From an uncultured Fusobacterium sp. (lineage in GTDB: Bacteria; Fusobacteriota; Fusobacteriia; Fusobacteriales; Fusobacteriaceae), in the NCBI GenBank assembly GCA_900543175.1, contig UQQO01000052.1, positions 1 through 14,157 of the forward strand: a stretch of DNA of 14,157 nucleotides, given 5' to 3'. The translations under genes and the position numbers were made by a program. Position 1 is the first letter of the stretch. Each line of letters begins with the position of its first letter. Shown one piece after another: positions 6,122-14,154 of this stretch. The notes under the pieces were generated by a model. That model ran no database searches, was not told the DNA's origin, and saw nothing but the letters and a program-made list of their open reading frames with translations.

Positions 6122-7648
6122 CTAATACGGCTCAAATATAAATACATCAAATATATCCTGTAACTTATATGGGCTTGGAAGTTTTACCTTTATCTTCTCC
6201 CAAAGAGTGCTAAACTCTTCCATCTCCATACTTTTAATCTGATGAATTATATGTTTTTTATATGGAAGTTCAGCCCCTGTGCTATCTAATCCTTGAAGTA
6301 ATTGATTTTTTAACTTTTCAAAATTTTCCTCATCCACTTTGCATAAGCTATAATAAGAGGCTAAAAAATCCTTCTCTAAACAATACTCATTAGTTATAAG
6401 CTTTCTAATTGCACTGGCTATAAAATTTAAACTTAATTGAGAAGTAAAGTTTCCACTATTATTCCCCTCATCCTCTAAAAATGGCAAAAATACATCTTCA
6501 AAATGATGATCTTGAATAGATTTTGTCAATAGTAGAAGATTATTTAAGAAATTATATTTTCCTAAAGTTCTTTTATGAAAATCATTATCTACTAAATATG
6601 ATGCCCCTATATGTTTAAACAAAGAATTTGTAAGATCTTTAGAGTGTCCAAAGTTAAAAACTTTATCCTCATAACTACTATTATCTTTTACCCTTTTAAT
6701 AAATTTTGAAGCTTTTTCTAAAAGCTCTCCCATATTGTCTAACTGAAATATTGCATCAAAGAAATTTTTCTTTAATAATAGATCTCTTCTTCTAGCTAAA
6801 GGTAGTTTCATTAGACATTTTTCTAAATTAGTTGTCTTTAAAAGAGTTTTTATAAAGGTTTCATCAATATTGAAGTAGATAGAATCATATCTATTAGCTA
6901 AAATTGTAGTTTCATCCTTTATAGCTTTTATCTTTTTTAGCTCTTTTAATAAAAATTCTAAATATGGACGTTGAAACTCTTTAAATACTTTTCTTTCTTC
7001 CTTAGTTAAATCTGTATTTTGTACTAGAATTTTCTCTAAATTTATATATTCTAAAACATTTACTATACCATCTCTATTTATTCCAACAGAGTTCCAAAGA
7101 TAAGTTTTAGGAATGTACTTTAATTTTTTATCAGCCATTAAAACTACATATTGAGCAATTCCCCCACCTAAAGAGTGTCCAGTTAGAGATATCTTCTCAA
7201 GAGGAATTTTAAAATCTTTCACAAGTTTGGTGTAAACCTCTACACCTTCATGAAATTGTTCAGGTATTTTTCCTAAACCGATAGCTAAATCAGTTTCAAT
7301 AAAATCTTTATAAGCATCTTCAAGAGGATATTTTTCACTTCCTCTAAAAGCTAAAACAAAGTTGCCTTTTTTCTCAAAGGCAACTGAATAAAAACCTGTA
7401 TTTGTTGAGTTTGGATTTTGAGCTGTTCTGTTATCTGTGTAAAAAACTTTCCATTCTTTCATCACATCTTCAAAATATTTTAAAAAGAATTGATCATATT
7501 TAGGGTTAAGAATTATAAATGTTCCATTAAATATTTTCTTTTCCACATCCTCTTTAAAAATTTCAAAGATAGTTTTTCCATGTTCAGTTTGGTTAAAATT
7601 GCAGTATGACAGAATACTAAGCATAATATACTCTTTTGCTGTATGCAT
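6122..7648 (-). CDS. Lipase-like alpha/beta hydrolase (Mbeg1/lipase class 3 type)
   Basis: 508 residues. The nucleophile elbow GHSLGGG (157-163) places Ser159, and VLAFRGSE (98-105) is the oxyanion strand typical of lipase class 3 and Mbeg1-like (DUF2974) hydrolases. NRYDSIY gives a candidate Asp255, and His346 in FKHIG or His358 could complete the triad. Residues about 210-330 and 360-508 are helical, charged and without recognised domains, about twice the size of the core. There is no signal peptide or membrane segment, so the enzyme should be cytoplasmic or exported by another route. It starts 13 bases after the DgkA-PAP2 stop with AGGAG in front, so it is the last gene of the operon. A phospholipid or lysolipid substrate is suggested only by this context. 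The hydrolase fold is clear; the substrate is unknown. Confidence 0.85.
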   Translation of the reverse strand: MHTAKEYIMLSILSYCNFNQTEHGKTIFEIFKEDVEKKIFNGTFIILNPKYDQFFLKYFEDVMKEWKVFYTDNRTAQNPNSTNTGFYSVAFEKKGNFVLAFRGSEKYPLEDAYKDFIETDLAIGLGKIPEQFHEGVEVYTKLVKDFKIPLEKISLTGHSLGGGIAQYVVLMADKKLKYIPKTYLWNSVGINRDGIVNVLEYINLEKILVQNTDLTKEERKVFKEFQRPYLEFLLKELKKIKAIKDETTILANRYDSIYFNIDETFIKTLLKTTNLEKCLMKLPLARRRDLLLKKNFFDAIFQLDNMGELLEKASKFIKRVKDNSSYEDKVFNFGHSKDLTNSLFKHIGASYLVDNDFHKRTLGKYNFLNNLLLLTKSIQDHHFEDVFLPFLEDEGNNSGNFTSQLSLNFIASAIRKLITNEYCLEKDFLASYYSLCKVDEENFEKLKNQLLQGLDSTGAELPYKKHIIHQIKSMEMEEFSTLWEKIKVKLPSPYKLQDIFDVFIFEPY

Positions 7649-7661
7649 ATTTTCATATCTC

Positions 7662-8375
7662 CTACATATTAATAATTGATAAAATAAGATAAGTGATTCC
7701 CCAACCTAATAATCCCCCCATTACTGTTTCAAATAGGGTATGAATTTTTCCTTCAATTCTAGAGTGCATTACAAGAACTACTAAAATTAAAGTTAGGAAA
7801 AATATCTTAGGATTATGAGTTAAATAAGTTATTATTGTAAATATTGAACTAGCTAAAGCACTGTGACCACTAGGCATTCCACCTCTCAATGGAGTGCCCT
7901 TATCAAAGAATGATTTGATAATTATTACTAGCATAATAACTATCACAAAAACTAATACTGTTGTATGTTGAAAAGAGTCTTTAAAGACTTTAAGTACATC
8001 TTTTAAATATACAGGTATCTTTTTTTCAAAAACTATATACCCTACTAAAAGAGCATTCATAGAGGTAACAAGAACAGCCCCTGCTGCTATATCCTTTGCT
8101 CTTTTAGCCAATGGATGATACTCCTCTGTGACTAAGTCAACACAACTTTCTATTGCAGTATTAAACATCTCTGTAACCCACATCAATGTCACACTTATAA
8201 TAAGTGCTAAAGCTTCTGCCTTTGCTAAATCTAAAAATAGTGAAAGAATCAGAACTATTATTGTACAAAAGCAGTGAAACTTCATATGTCTTTCTGTTCT
8301 AATTGTATCAAATAACCCCTCAAAAGCTACATTAAAACTCTCAGTAACTCCCTTTTCTTTCCAATTTTTTTTCAT
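7662..8375 (-). CDS. DgkA-type undecaprenol/diacylglycerol kinase fused to a PAP2 phosphatase
   Basis: 237 residues, an integral membrane protein. Residues 1-120 form a DgkA-family kinase: TIRTERHMKFH (24-34), and the catalytic signature with Glu69, Asn72 and Glu76 in EMFNTAIES, then three membrane helices. Residues about 135-237 form a PAP2 domain: PSGHS (168-172) and SRIEGKIH (Ser205, Arg206, His212), with membrane helices between them. The aspartate that usually follows the last histidine by four positions is Glu216 here. In Gram-positive bacteria this kinase class phosphorylates undecaprenol, and PAP2 enzymes dephosphorylate undecaprenyl diphosphate, so both halves could supply undecaprenyl phosphate for wall synthesis. 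A TTG at 8402 would add nine residues inside ybeY. The ATG at 8375, 4 bases after the ybeY stop, matches family starts and is chosen. Confidence 0.9.
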   Translation of the reverse strand: MKKNWKEKGVTESFNVAFEGLFDTIRTERHMKFHCFCTIIVLILSLFLDLAKAEALALIISVTLMWVTEMFNTAIESCVDLVTEEYHPLAKRAKDIAAGAVLVTSMNALLVGYIVFEKKIPVYLKDVLKVFKDSFQHTTVLVFVIVIMLVIIIKSFFDKGTPLRGGMPSGHSALASSIFTIITYLTHNPKIFFLTLILVVLVMHSRIEGKIHTLFETVMGGLLGWGITYLILSIINM

Positions 8376-8379
8376 AGCA

Positions 8380-8847
8380 TCACATCTCTCTTGTGTAGCC
8401 AAATTGTCCTAGTATCTCTTCCTCTCTAATTCTCATCTCTTTTCTATCTTCCTCTTCTATGTGATCATATCCCAATAGATGAAGAAGTCCATGAGTTAAT
8501 ACATAGTATAGCTCTCTTTTTACAGAGTGATTGTATTCAGCAGCTTGTTCCTCAACTCTCTCCATAGATATTACAATATCTCCTAAAGTATCATAAGGTC
8601 CAATATCAAAATCCTCTGTTTCATGGTAAGCAAATGAGATAACATCAGTAGGTTGATCTTTTCCTCTGTAATCCCTATTTATAACTTGAATCTCATCATT
8701 TCCTGTAAATAGAAGCGATAGATACACAGGTCTATCACTTTCAAACTCACTCTCAAGAGCTTTCTTTACATAATCTCTTATCTCATCCTCTTTTACAAGT
8801 TCATCGTATCCTTCTATCTCTAAAGACATATCCATTACTAGTTCCAT
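8380..8847 (-). CDS. ybeY: Endoribonuclease/rRNA maturation factor YbeY
   Basis: 155 residues, normal length. The zinc motif HGLLHLLGYDH gives His119, His123 and His129. NRDYRGKDQPTDVISF (57-72) is the conserved YbeY segment, including Arg61. YbeY acts in the 3' maturation of 16S rRNA and in ribosome quality control. It lies between pgpH and dgkA, as in many Firmicutes. The ribosome binding site is AGGAG about 7 bases before the ATG, and an in-frame ATG five codons in has none. The gap to pgpH is 24 bases. Confidence 0.97.
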   Translation of the reverse strand: MELVMDMSLEIEGYDELVKEDEIRDYVKKALESEFESDRPVYLSLLFTGNDEIQVINRDYRGKDQPTDVISFAYHETEDFDIGPYDTLGDIVISMERVEEQAAEYNHSVKRELYYVLTHGLLHLLGYDHIEEEDRKEMRIREEEILGQFGYTREM

Positions 8848-8871
8848 TTTATTCTCCTTTTCTCCTCTTTG

Positions 8872-10944
8872 TTATTTTTGTCCTGGGTATTTTATTCTTA
8901 CATGGTGTATACTGATCAATGATTTAACAAAAGTATGAATTATTATCTCTATCTCTTTAAATGTCAAATCAGCTTCTGACAGTTGATTATCTTCAATTTT
9001 ACTATTGATAATCTTTCTCAACATCTCCTCAATAGCTCTAGGTGTTTTCTCATCTAAAGATCTTACTGCTGCTTCAATAGAGTCAGCAAGCATTATAATA
9101 GCAGATTCTTTACTTCTTGGCTTAGGTCCACTATATCTAAACTCTTCTTTTGTAACTGTTGGATCTAAAGCCTTTGCTTTGTTATAGAAATAAGCTAGGA
9201 ATGTTGTTCCCTGATGTTCATACATTATATTTCTTATCTCTCTTGGTATCTGATACTGTTTTGCCATTTCAGCACCATCTTTAGTGTGAGATGTTATTAT
9301 AAGATTACTCATAAATGGTGAAACTCTATTGTGAGGGTTTTCTCCATTTTGTTGATTCTCTACATAGAATTGAGGTCTTTTACATTTTCCTATATCGTGA
9401 TAGTATGATGCAACCCTTGCAAATACTGCATTAGCTCCCACTGCTGCTGCTGCATTTTCAGAAAGTGTAGCTACCATCATTGAATGGTGGAAAGTTCCTG
9501 GAGCTTCCATAGATAGTTTCTTTAACAATGGATGTGATAGATCCCCTAATTCTAAAAGTTTGAAAAGAGTTAAAATATTAAATGTCTTTTCAAAATATGG
9601 AAGAAGAGCAATTGCAATCATTCCAGAAACAAGTCCAGATACTATTATCTCTCCAGATTTTAGTGCAGCTCCAAAAGTTTCTACCTCTGAGAAGAAACTT
9701 AACAATCCAAAAGTTGCCACTTTTAATACAGCCATTTGAATTCCTACAGCTATTAATGCAGCTCTTGTATTTACCTTTTTAATCAGATAAGCTCCAAAAG
9801 TCATAGATGCAATATTCATAACCAAGAATATCAGATCATAATCTATTATAGGCAATAGGAAGAACAACATAAATGAGATCATCATCAGACCATATTTTGT
9901 ATTAGTTAAGAGTACCAATAAAAATAGAGCTGTATCTGCTGGCATTAGATATATCAAGTCATTATTTATAAATCTAAATGTTAAGAAGAAAGCTATAATT
10001 ATTAGAACAGTACTTCTATATGTGCTTTTTCTTAAAATATCTTTTTTATATCTATTAAATATAATTTGATAGAACAGAGTAGAAATAATAAATAGATATG
10101 TTAAATTTGCCATCATTATTCCTAAGCTTTTCTTATATGAGTACACTCCACAAGATTCAAGAATTTTTATTCTTCTCTCATTTAAAATCTCACCTTTTTT
10201 AGCAACTAAAGTTCCTGCTTTAATCTCAATATATTGATCATTAATTTGAGAAACTTTCTCTTCAATAGCTTTCTTTGTCTTATCCTCATCATATATATAG
10301 TTAGGAGCAGCAAAAGTTTCTACTACTTGTCTTTGAAGATTTGAGAGCTTTTCTATTTTCTTATCAAAAGGAGATCTATATTTTATAGTTGCTTTTTCCT
10401 GTATGATACCACTTTCATATAGATTTTCTAAGAATTTTCTTGTCTCTTTTTGAAGTTTCATAATCTCTGGAACTTTTAATGATAGCAAACCTTTTACCAT
10501 TGTATCTGGTATTCTTCTACCAGTGTCCTTTTCTAAATTTTTAAAATCTACATTGCTATCTTTATTATTTTTTAGTGCATAGATATCATCAAAAAACTCA
10601 TCAAAGGTTTCTAAATAAATTCTTCCTGCATCTGCTGAGTAGATATACTCCTTTCCAGATTGAACAATCATATTTTCTATTATTTTTTCCTTAGCACTTT
10701 TATCATTAAAAACTATTGTTTTAGGTGCATAAATATCAGATATTACCACATCTCCTACACTATAGTTATTATTCTTAGAAAGTAATCCAATTTTTGAGCT
10801 AAATGCTATAATAAACATTATTAATATTAAATATATTATCTTCTCTCTTAAAGCATAAGAGGTAGAGTAAAGTTCCACATCATTTTTACTACTCCTCTTT
10901 ACTTCAAACATAAATTTAAGTCCAAATAAGCTAAATTTTTTCAT
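8872..10944 (-). CDS. pgpH: Membrane HD-domain phosphodiesterase, PgpH type (c-di-AMP)
   Basis: 690 residues in the PgpH order: a cytoplasmic N-terminus, one membrane helix (about 34-54), an extracytoplasmic 7TMR-HDED domain (about 60-270), seven membrane helices (about 275-450), and a cytoplasmic HD domain. The HD domain shows FHHSMM (His486, His487), YYHDIGK (His516, Asp517) and LADSIEAA (Asp621), the metal ligands of the family. PgpH enzymes in Listeria and relatives degrade c-di-AMP to pApA. The usual upstream neighbour phoH is absent; a dinG-like gene takes its place. A GTG at 10953 would add three residues, but it lies inside the AAGGTGAG ribosome binding site, so the ATG at 10944 is used. 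It overlaps dinG by 14 bases. Confidence 0.93.
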   Translation of the reverse strand: MKKFSLFGLKFMFEVKRSSKNDVELYSTSYALREKIIYLILIMFIIAFSSKIGLLSKNNNYSVGDVVISDIYAPKTIVFNDKSAKEKIIENMIVQSGKEYIYSADAGRIYLETFDEFFDDIYALKNNKDSNVDFKNLEKDTGRRIPDTMVKGLLSLKVPEIMKLQKETRKFLENLYESGIIQEKATIKYRSPFDKKIEKLSNLQRQVVETFAAPNYIYDEDKTKKAIEEKVSQINDQYIEIKAGTLVAKKGEILNERRIKILESCGVYSYKKSLGIMMANLTYLFIISTLFYQIIFNRYKKDILRKSTYRSTVLIIIAFFLTFRFINNDLIYLMPADTALFLLVLLTNTKYGLMMISFMLFFLLPIIDYDLIFLVMNIASMTFGAYLIKKVNTRAALIAVGIQMAVLKVATFGLLSFFSEVETFGAALKSGEIIVSGLVSGMIAIALLPYFEKTFNILTLFKLLELGDLSHPLLKKLSMEAPGTFHHSMMVATLSENAAAAVGANAVFARVASYYHDIGKCKRPQFYVENQQNGENPHNRVSPFMSNLIITSHTKDGAEMAKQYQIPREIRNIMYEHQGTTFLAYFYNKAKALDPTVTKEEFRYSGPKPRSKESAIIMLADSIEAAVRSLDEKTPRAIEEMLRKIINSKIEDNQLSEADLTFKEIEIIIHTFVKSLISIHHVRIKYPGQK

Positions 10945-13414
10945 TGTTCTCACCTTTGCTATTCATTGCTATATCCTTTAATATATCTGTTTTTCCCATT
11001 ACATTTATATTTTTTGTAGGTATGGACTCTATAAAATATCTACCATATTTTTTCTTTATTATTCTATTATCTAAGATAGTTATTGTTCCACTGTCACTTT
11101 TACTTCTTATTAATCTTCCTATTCCTTGTTTAAATTTAATTACAGCTTCTGGGACTTGATACTCAATAAAAGAGTTTTTCCCTTGAGCAGTAATATGCTC
11201 TATAATAGCCTCTGTTACAGGGTCACTAGGAACTTTAAAAGGAATCTTAACAATAATTACCGAACTCAATTGTCTTCCCTTTATATCTACTCCTTCCCAG
11301 AAAGAGTCTGTTCCAAAAAGTACAGGGTTTCTCCCTTTTACATACATATCTACAAGTTGAGTTCTAGGAGCTTTACCATGAATAAACAGCTCTATTCCAT
11401 TAGCTTCTAACTCATCTCTCAACATAAAATACATATAATTTAAAGTTGAATATGAGGTAAAGAGAACAAAAGTTTTCCCCTTAGATTTTATCAACATAGC
11501 CTTTAAAAACTCTGCTATCTCCTCAGTAAAAGTTTTATCTGAAGGATCTGGAATATCTGATGGAATGTATACTTTCATCTGCTTATCATAATTAAATGGT
11601 GAATGAATAACCTTATCTAAAGTATCTTCCTCAAGTCCAATAGATTCTTTAAAATATTTAAAATCATTTCCAATTGCTATTGTTGCAGAGGTAAATACTA
11701 TTTGTTTCAGATTTAGATATAGAGTTTTTTGAAGTTCACTATCTATCTTTAAAGGTGTTGCCACTAATTTTGAGTTACTCTTTCTACTATTTACCTCTAT
11801 CCAATAGATAAACTCTTCATCATCAAAATCATTGATAAATCTAAAGTTATTAAAGAAGTTATCCAATCTATCAACATATTTTATAAAATCATTGATATTT
11901 CCATTTTCATCCTCTTCATCCCTAATCTCTTTTATAAACTCCCTCACCTTTCTACTATATGAGTTATATTCACTATTAAATCTCTCTCTAAAATCTATAA
12001 GAGAGCTTAAGAAAGGAGAATTGTCCATCTCATCTTTTTTAGCTCTAAATGTAAAAGTTCCCATCTGTCCATTTGAGAACACCTCAATAATATGGTTGAA
12101 ATACTCTCTTCCAGCTAAATAAAGATTTTTATGTTTTAATTTTATCTCTTCAATCTCTTTTTCTAAAATACCTCTGTGATCTATTCCATGATTTTTTATG
12201 TATTTTTGAATAATTTCAAGACTACCTGTATTTTTTTTCTTTCCTTCAACTGCAAATATTTGGTTCATAGTTTTTGTAAAACTATACTTTGATGCCTCAT
12301 ATGAAAAGTAATCTCTAGCTACCTTTTCCACATTGTGAGCCTCATCAAAAACCACCATTCCATATTCTGGAAGTATTGAATACTCAGTATTAAAACCTAT
12401 CTCCTTTCTTATAGCTAGATCTGAAAAATACATATGATGATTTGTAATTAAAATATCTGCATTTTTCTTCTCTTCCCTAGATTTTAGAAAGAAACACTCC
12501 CCTTTATATGGACACTTATTTCCTGCACAAATATCTGTTTCACTTTGAAAAAGTTCCCAAACACTTGCATCTACCTCAAAAGGAAGTTCAACTCTATCAC
12601 CTTTTTCAGTTTTTTGCCCCCATTTAATTATCTCTTTAAACTGTATTTTTTGAAGATCATTAAACTCTTGAGCATTTATATTCTCTCCCATTGAGATATT
12701 TGAGTATTTTCTATTACAAAGATAGTTCCCCCTTCCTTTTACAAGAATATATCTAAAATCTCCCTGTATAACTTTTTTAGCTATGGGAATATCTTTGTTT
12801 AAAAGTTGCTCTTGTAAATTAATTGTATTTGTAGATATAACAACTCTTTTTTTATTTTTTATAGCCCATTCTATACTTGGTATCAAATATGCTAAAGTTT
12901 TTCCTGTCCCTGTTCCAGCTTCAACAATAACTTTAGTTTCACTATTCAATCCTTTTTCTATATGTTTAGCCATATGTAATTGTTCATCTCTATACTCAAA
13001 ACCTTGGAAAACCTGTGATAAAAGCCCAGTTTTTTCAAAATATGGAGTTATATCAATTTTTACATTGTCATCTCTAAATAGTTCAACTATCACATATATA
13101 TCTGTTACACTGTTATTGACTATATATGATGCTCCAGCCATTCTATTGGAGTAGATAGAAGCAATCTCTACATCAGCATCTGAAGGGTATAAAAAACCTG
13201 ATGGATGGTTGTGAATTATAACCTCTCCCTTTTTCATAGCCTTTAATATAGCAGGAACTGAAGTTTTATTTCCTCTAGCAAGAACAACTACCTCTTTAAC
13301 TATTCCTGTTTCATCAGGTATCCCTCTAAAAAATACCTCATTTCCCCCAGCGTGTTCTATCTCATTTTTTATTATTTCTCTAGCTTCAAAAGATATTTTT
13401 TCCTTTATCTCCAT
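10931..13414 (-). CDS. DinG-family Fe-S helicase with an N-terminal RadC-like JAB domain
   Basis: 827 residues. Residues about 10-120 are a JAB/MPN domain of the RadC type: HNHPSG (His68, His70), then Ser78 and Asp81 at RadC spacing, and a candidate Glu26. From about 140 on it is an XPD/DinG superfamily 2 helicase: Walker A AGTGTGKT (166-173), four cysteines for a 4Fe-4S cluster (Cys233, 296, 301, 307), DEAH (357-360), SAT (576-578), GTDSFWEGVDIKG (701-713) and QGIGRLIRS (763-771). DinG unwinds 5'-3' and resolves R-loops, D-loops and G-quadruplexes. Bacillus DinG carries an exonuclease domain at the N-terminus; here a JAB domain sits in that position. The start is the ATG at 13414, 6 bases after AAAGGA. 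An ATG at 13429 has no binding site. The helicase call is firm; the role of the JAB domain is unknown. Confidence 0.93.
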   Translation of the reverse strand: MEIKEKISFEAREIIKNEIEHAGGNEVFFRGIPDETGIVKEVVVLARGNKTSVPAILKAMKKGEVIIHNHPSGFLYPSDADVEIASIYSNRMAGASYIVNNSVTDIYVIVELFRDDNVKIDITPYFEKTGLLSQVFQGFEYRDEQLHMAKHIEKGLNSETKVIVEAGTGTGKTLAYLIPSIEWAIKNKKRVVISTNTINLQEQLLNKDIPIAKKVIQGDFRYILVKGRGNYLCNRKYSNISMGENINAQEFNDLQKIQFKEIIKWGQKTEKGDRVELPFEVDASVWELFQSETDICAGNKCPYKGECFFLKSREEKKNADILITNHHMYFSDLAIRKEIGFNTEYSILPEYGMVVFDEAHNVEKVARDYFSYEASKYSFTKTMNQIFAVEGKKKNTGSLEIIQKYIKNHGIDHRGILEKEIEEIKLKHKNLYLAGREYFNHIIEVFSNGQMGTFTFRAKKDEMDNSPFLSSLIDFRERFNSEYNSYSRKVREFIKEIRDEEDENGNINDFIKYVDRLDNFFNNFRFINDFDDEEFIYWIEVNSRKSNSKLVATPLKIDSELQKTLYLNLKQIVFTSATIAIGNDFKYFKESIGLEEDTLDKVIHSPFNYDKQMKVYIPSDIPDPSDKTFTEEIAEFLKAMLIKSKGKTFVLFTSYSTLNYMYFMLRDELEANGIELFIHGKAPRTQLVDMYVKGRNPVLFGTDSFWEGVDIKGRQLSSVIIVKIPFKVPSDPVTEAIIEHITAQGKNSFIEYQVPEAVIKFKQGIGRLIRSKSDSGTITILDNRIIKKKYGRYFIESIPTKNINVMGKTDILKDIAMNSKGENNEKI
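10949..10956 (-). promoter_or_regulatory. Ribosome binding site of pgpH, inside the end of dinG
   Basis: AAGGTGAG on the minus strand stands 4 bases before the ATG at 10944 and lies inside the dinG coding sequence, so translation of the two genes is linked. The GTG it contains is an unlikely start. Confidence 0.75.
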
Positions 13415-13420
13415 TAAAGT

Positions 13421-13426
13421 TCCTTT
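13421..13426 (-). promoter_or_regulatory. Ribosome binding site deciding the dinG start
   Basis: AAAGGA on the minus strand is 6 bases before the ATG at 13414 and downstream of the alternative ATG at 13429, which favours the shorter protein. Confidence 0.6.
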
Positions 13427-13444
13427 CATCTATTATAAATATTT

Positions 13445-13551
13445 ATATATATAATACCTCTTTTCAGCAAAAATATAAAGTCTTTTTTCTAATTGATCCT
13501 CTTTTTAACATAGTTTATTTTCTATATTATTCTCAATTGACAAATAATATA
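13445..13551 (-). promoter_or_regulatory. Probable promoter region of the dinG-to-lipase operon
   Basis: On the minus strand two sigma-70-like pairs are visible. One is TTGAGA with TATGTT, about 18 bases apart. The other is TTGCTG with TATAAA, 17 bases apart and close to the gene. The region is very AT-rich, so chance matches are likely. It lies after the terminator of the ACT gene, so a promoter is needed somewhere here. Confidence 0.4.
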
Positions 13552-13588
13552 AAAAACACCCTCTATCTATAAAAAGACTTTAGGTGTT
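13550..13588 (-). terminator. Terminator of the ACT-domain gene
   Basis: On the minus strand, AACACC (13588-13583) pairs with GGTGTT (13560-13555), with partial inner pairing (TCT with AGA, CTA with TAG), followed by a run of T and a T-rich tail. It begins 10 bases after the stop codon. Confidence 0.75.
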
Positions 13589-13597
13589 ATATTATTT

Positions 13598-14035
13598 CTA
13601 TTCCATTGCAACTAATTTTGCTGATTTAACAAAATCAAATTTTTTTAAAGCAACTATTATCTCTTCAATAGTAATGGTAGTTTCAGAAATATCCATTGAT
13701 ATAATAACAGATGCTACATTATTAATAGGTATATTCTGATTGATTGTAAGAATATTTCCATTTACAGAAGAGATGTAATTTAATACTTCTGATAAAGCTC
13801 CTTTCTTATGAGCCAACATAACTGAGATAAGAGCTTTTCTTCCCATACTATTTTCTGATGGAGTAAAGACAAAATCCTTGTATTTATAGTATGTACTTCT
13901 ACTAATTCCAACCATTTTTACAGCTTCACTGACACCTTTTACCTTTCCTTCATTTAAAAGATTTCTAGCCTCAATAACCTTATCGTAATAATCTGGAAGT
14001 ATCTCTTTACTTACTATTAAGAATTCTTTACCCAT
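13598..14035 (-). CDS. HTH and ACT domain protein, UPF0735/PheB-like
   Basis: 145 residues, close in length to Bacillus PheB. Residues about 20-52 form a helix-turn-helix: SEAVKMVGISRSTYYKYKD, with the recognition helix at SRSTYYKYKD. Residues about 67-145 are an ACT domain (ISVMLAHKKGALSEVLNYIS, then two further strands and a helix). ACT domains bind amino acids, often Phe, Ser or Thr, and dimerise. The combination suggests a small amino-acid-sensing DNA-binding regulator. No aromatic amino acid or threonine genes are next to it, so its targets are unknown. GAGGAGG precedes the ATG. It has its own promoter and terminator. The family call is good; a chorismate mutase role, sometimes assigned to PheB, is not supported by visible residues. 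Confidence 0.88.
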   Translation of the reverse strand: MGKEFLIVSKEILPDYYDKVIEARNLLNEGKVKGVSEAVKMVGISRSTYYKYKDFVFTPSENSMGRKALISVMLAHKKGALSEVLNYISSVNGNILTINQNIPINNVASVIISMDISETTITIEEIIVALKKFDFVKSAKLVAME

Positions 14036-14077
14036 ATTCTCCTCCTCTTGTTCAATTTACTGTGTATATCTATAAAA

Positions 14078-14106
14078 ATAGTACCATCAAAAAAGAAAAT
14101 TATCAA
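14078..14106 (-). promoter_or_regulatory. Promoter of the ACT-domain gene
   Basis: On the minus strand, TTGATA (14106-14101) and TACTAT (14083-14078) are 17 bases apart, with start expected near 14071 and a leader of about 35 bases. A second overlapping pair (TTGATG, 16 bases, TATACA) is also possible. Confidence 0.55.
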
Positions 14107-14113
14107 TTATTTT

Positions 14114-14154
14114 ATAAAAAAAATGTTAAAAAGATTTTCTCCCTTTAACATTTT
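14114..14154 (-). terminator. Terminator of a gene beyond the right edge
   Basis: A perfect 11-bp inverted repeat (AAAATGTTAAA at 14120-14130, TTTAACATTTT at 14144-14154) with a 13-base loop. On the minus strand it is followed by a continuous T-run. It lies upstream of the ACT gene promoter, so it should end a leftward transcript that starts outside the window. A shorter T-run on the other side could let it work in both directions. Confidence 0.75.

Noticed and set aside
10945..10953. GTG start of pgpH at 10953, and the similar GTG start of slyD at 2542
   Set aside because: Both GTG codons lie inside the ribosome binding site of an ATG a few codons downstream and have no binding site of their own.
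12783..13154. Plus-strand open frame of 123 codons inside the dinG gene
   Set aside because: It is antisense to conserved helicase and JAB motifs, lacks a ribosome binding site, and its composition is that of a reverse-strand shadow. The same holds for the other plus-strand frames in the 9000-12200 region and for the minus-strand frame at 4859-5065.
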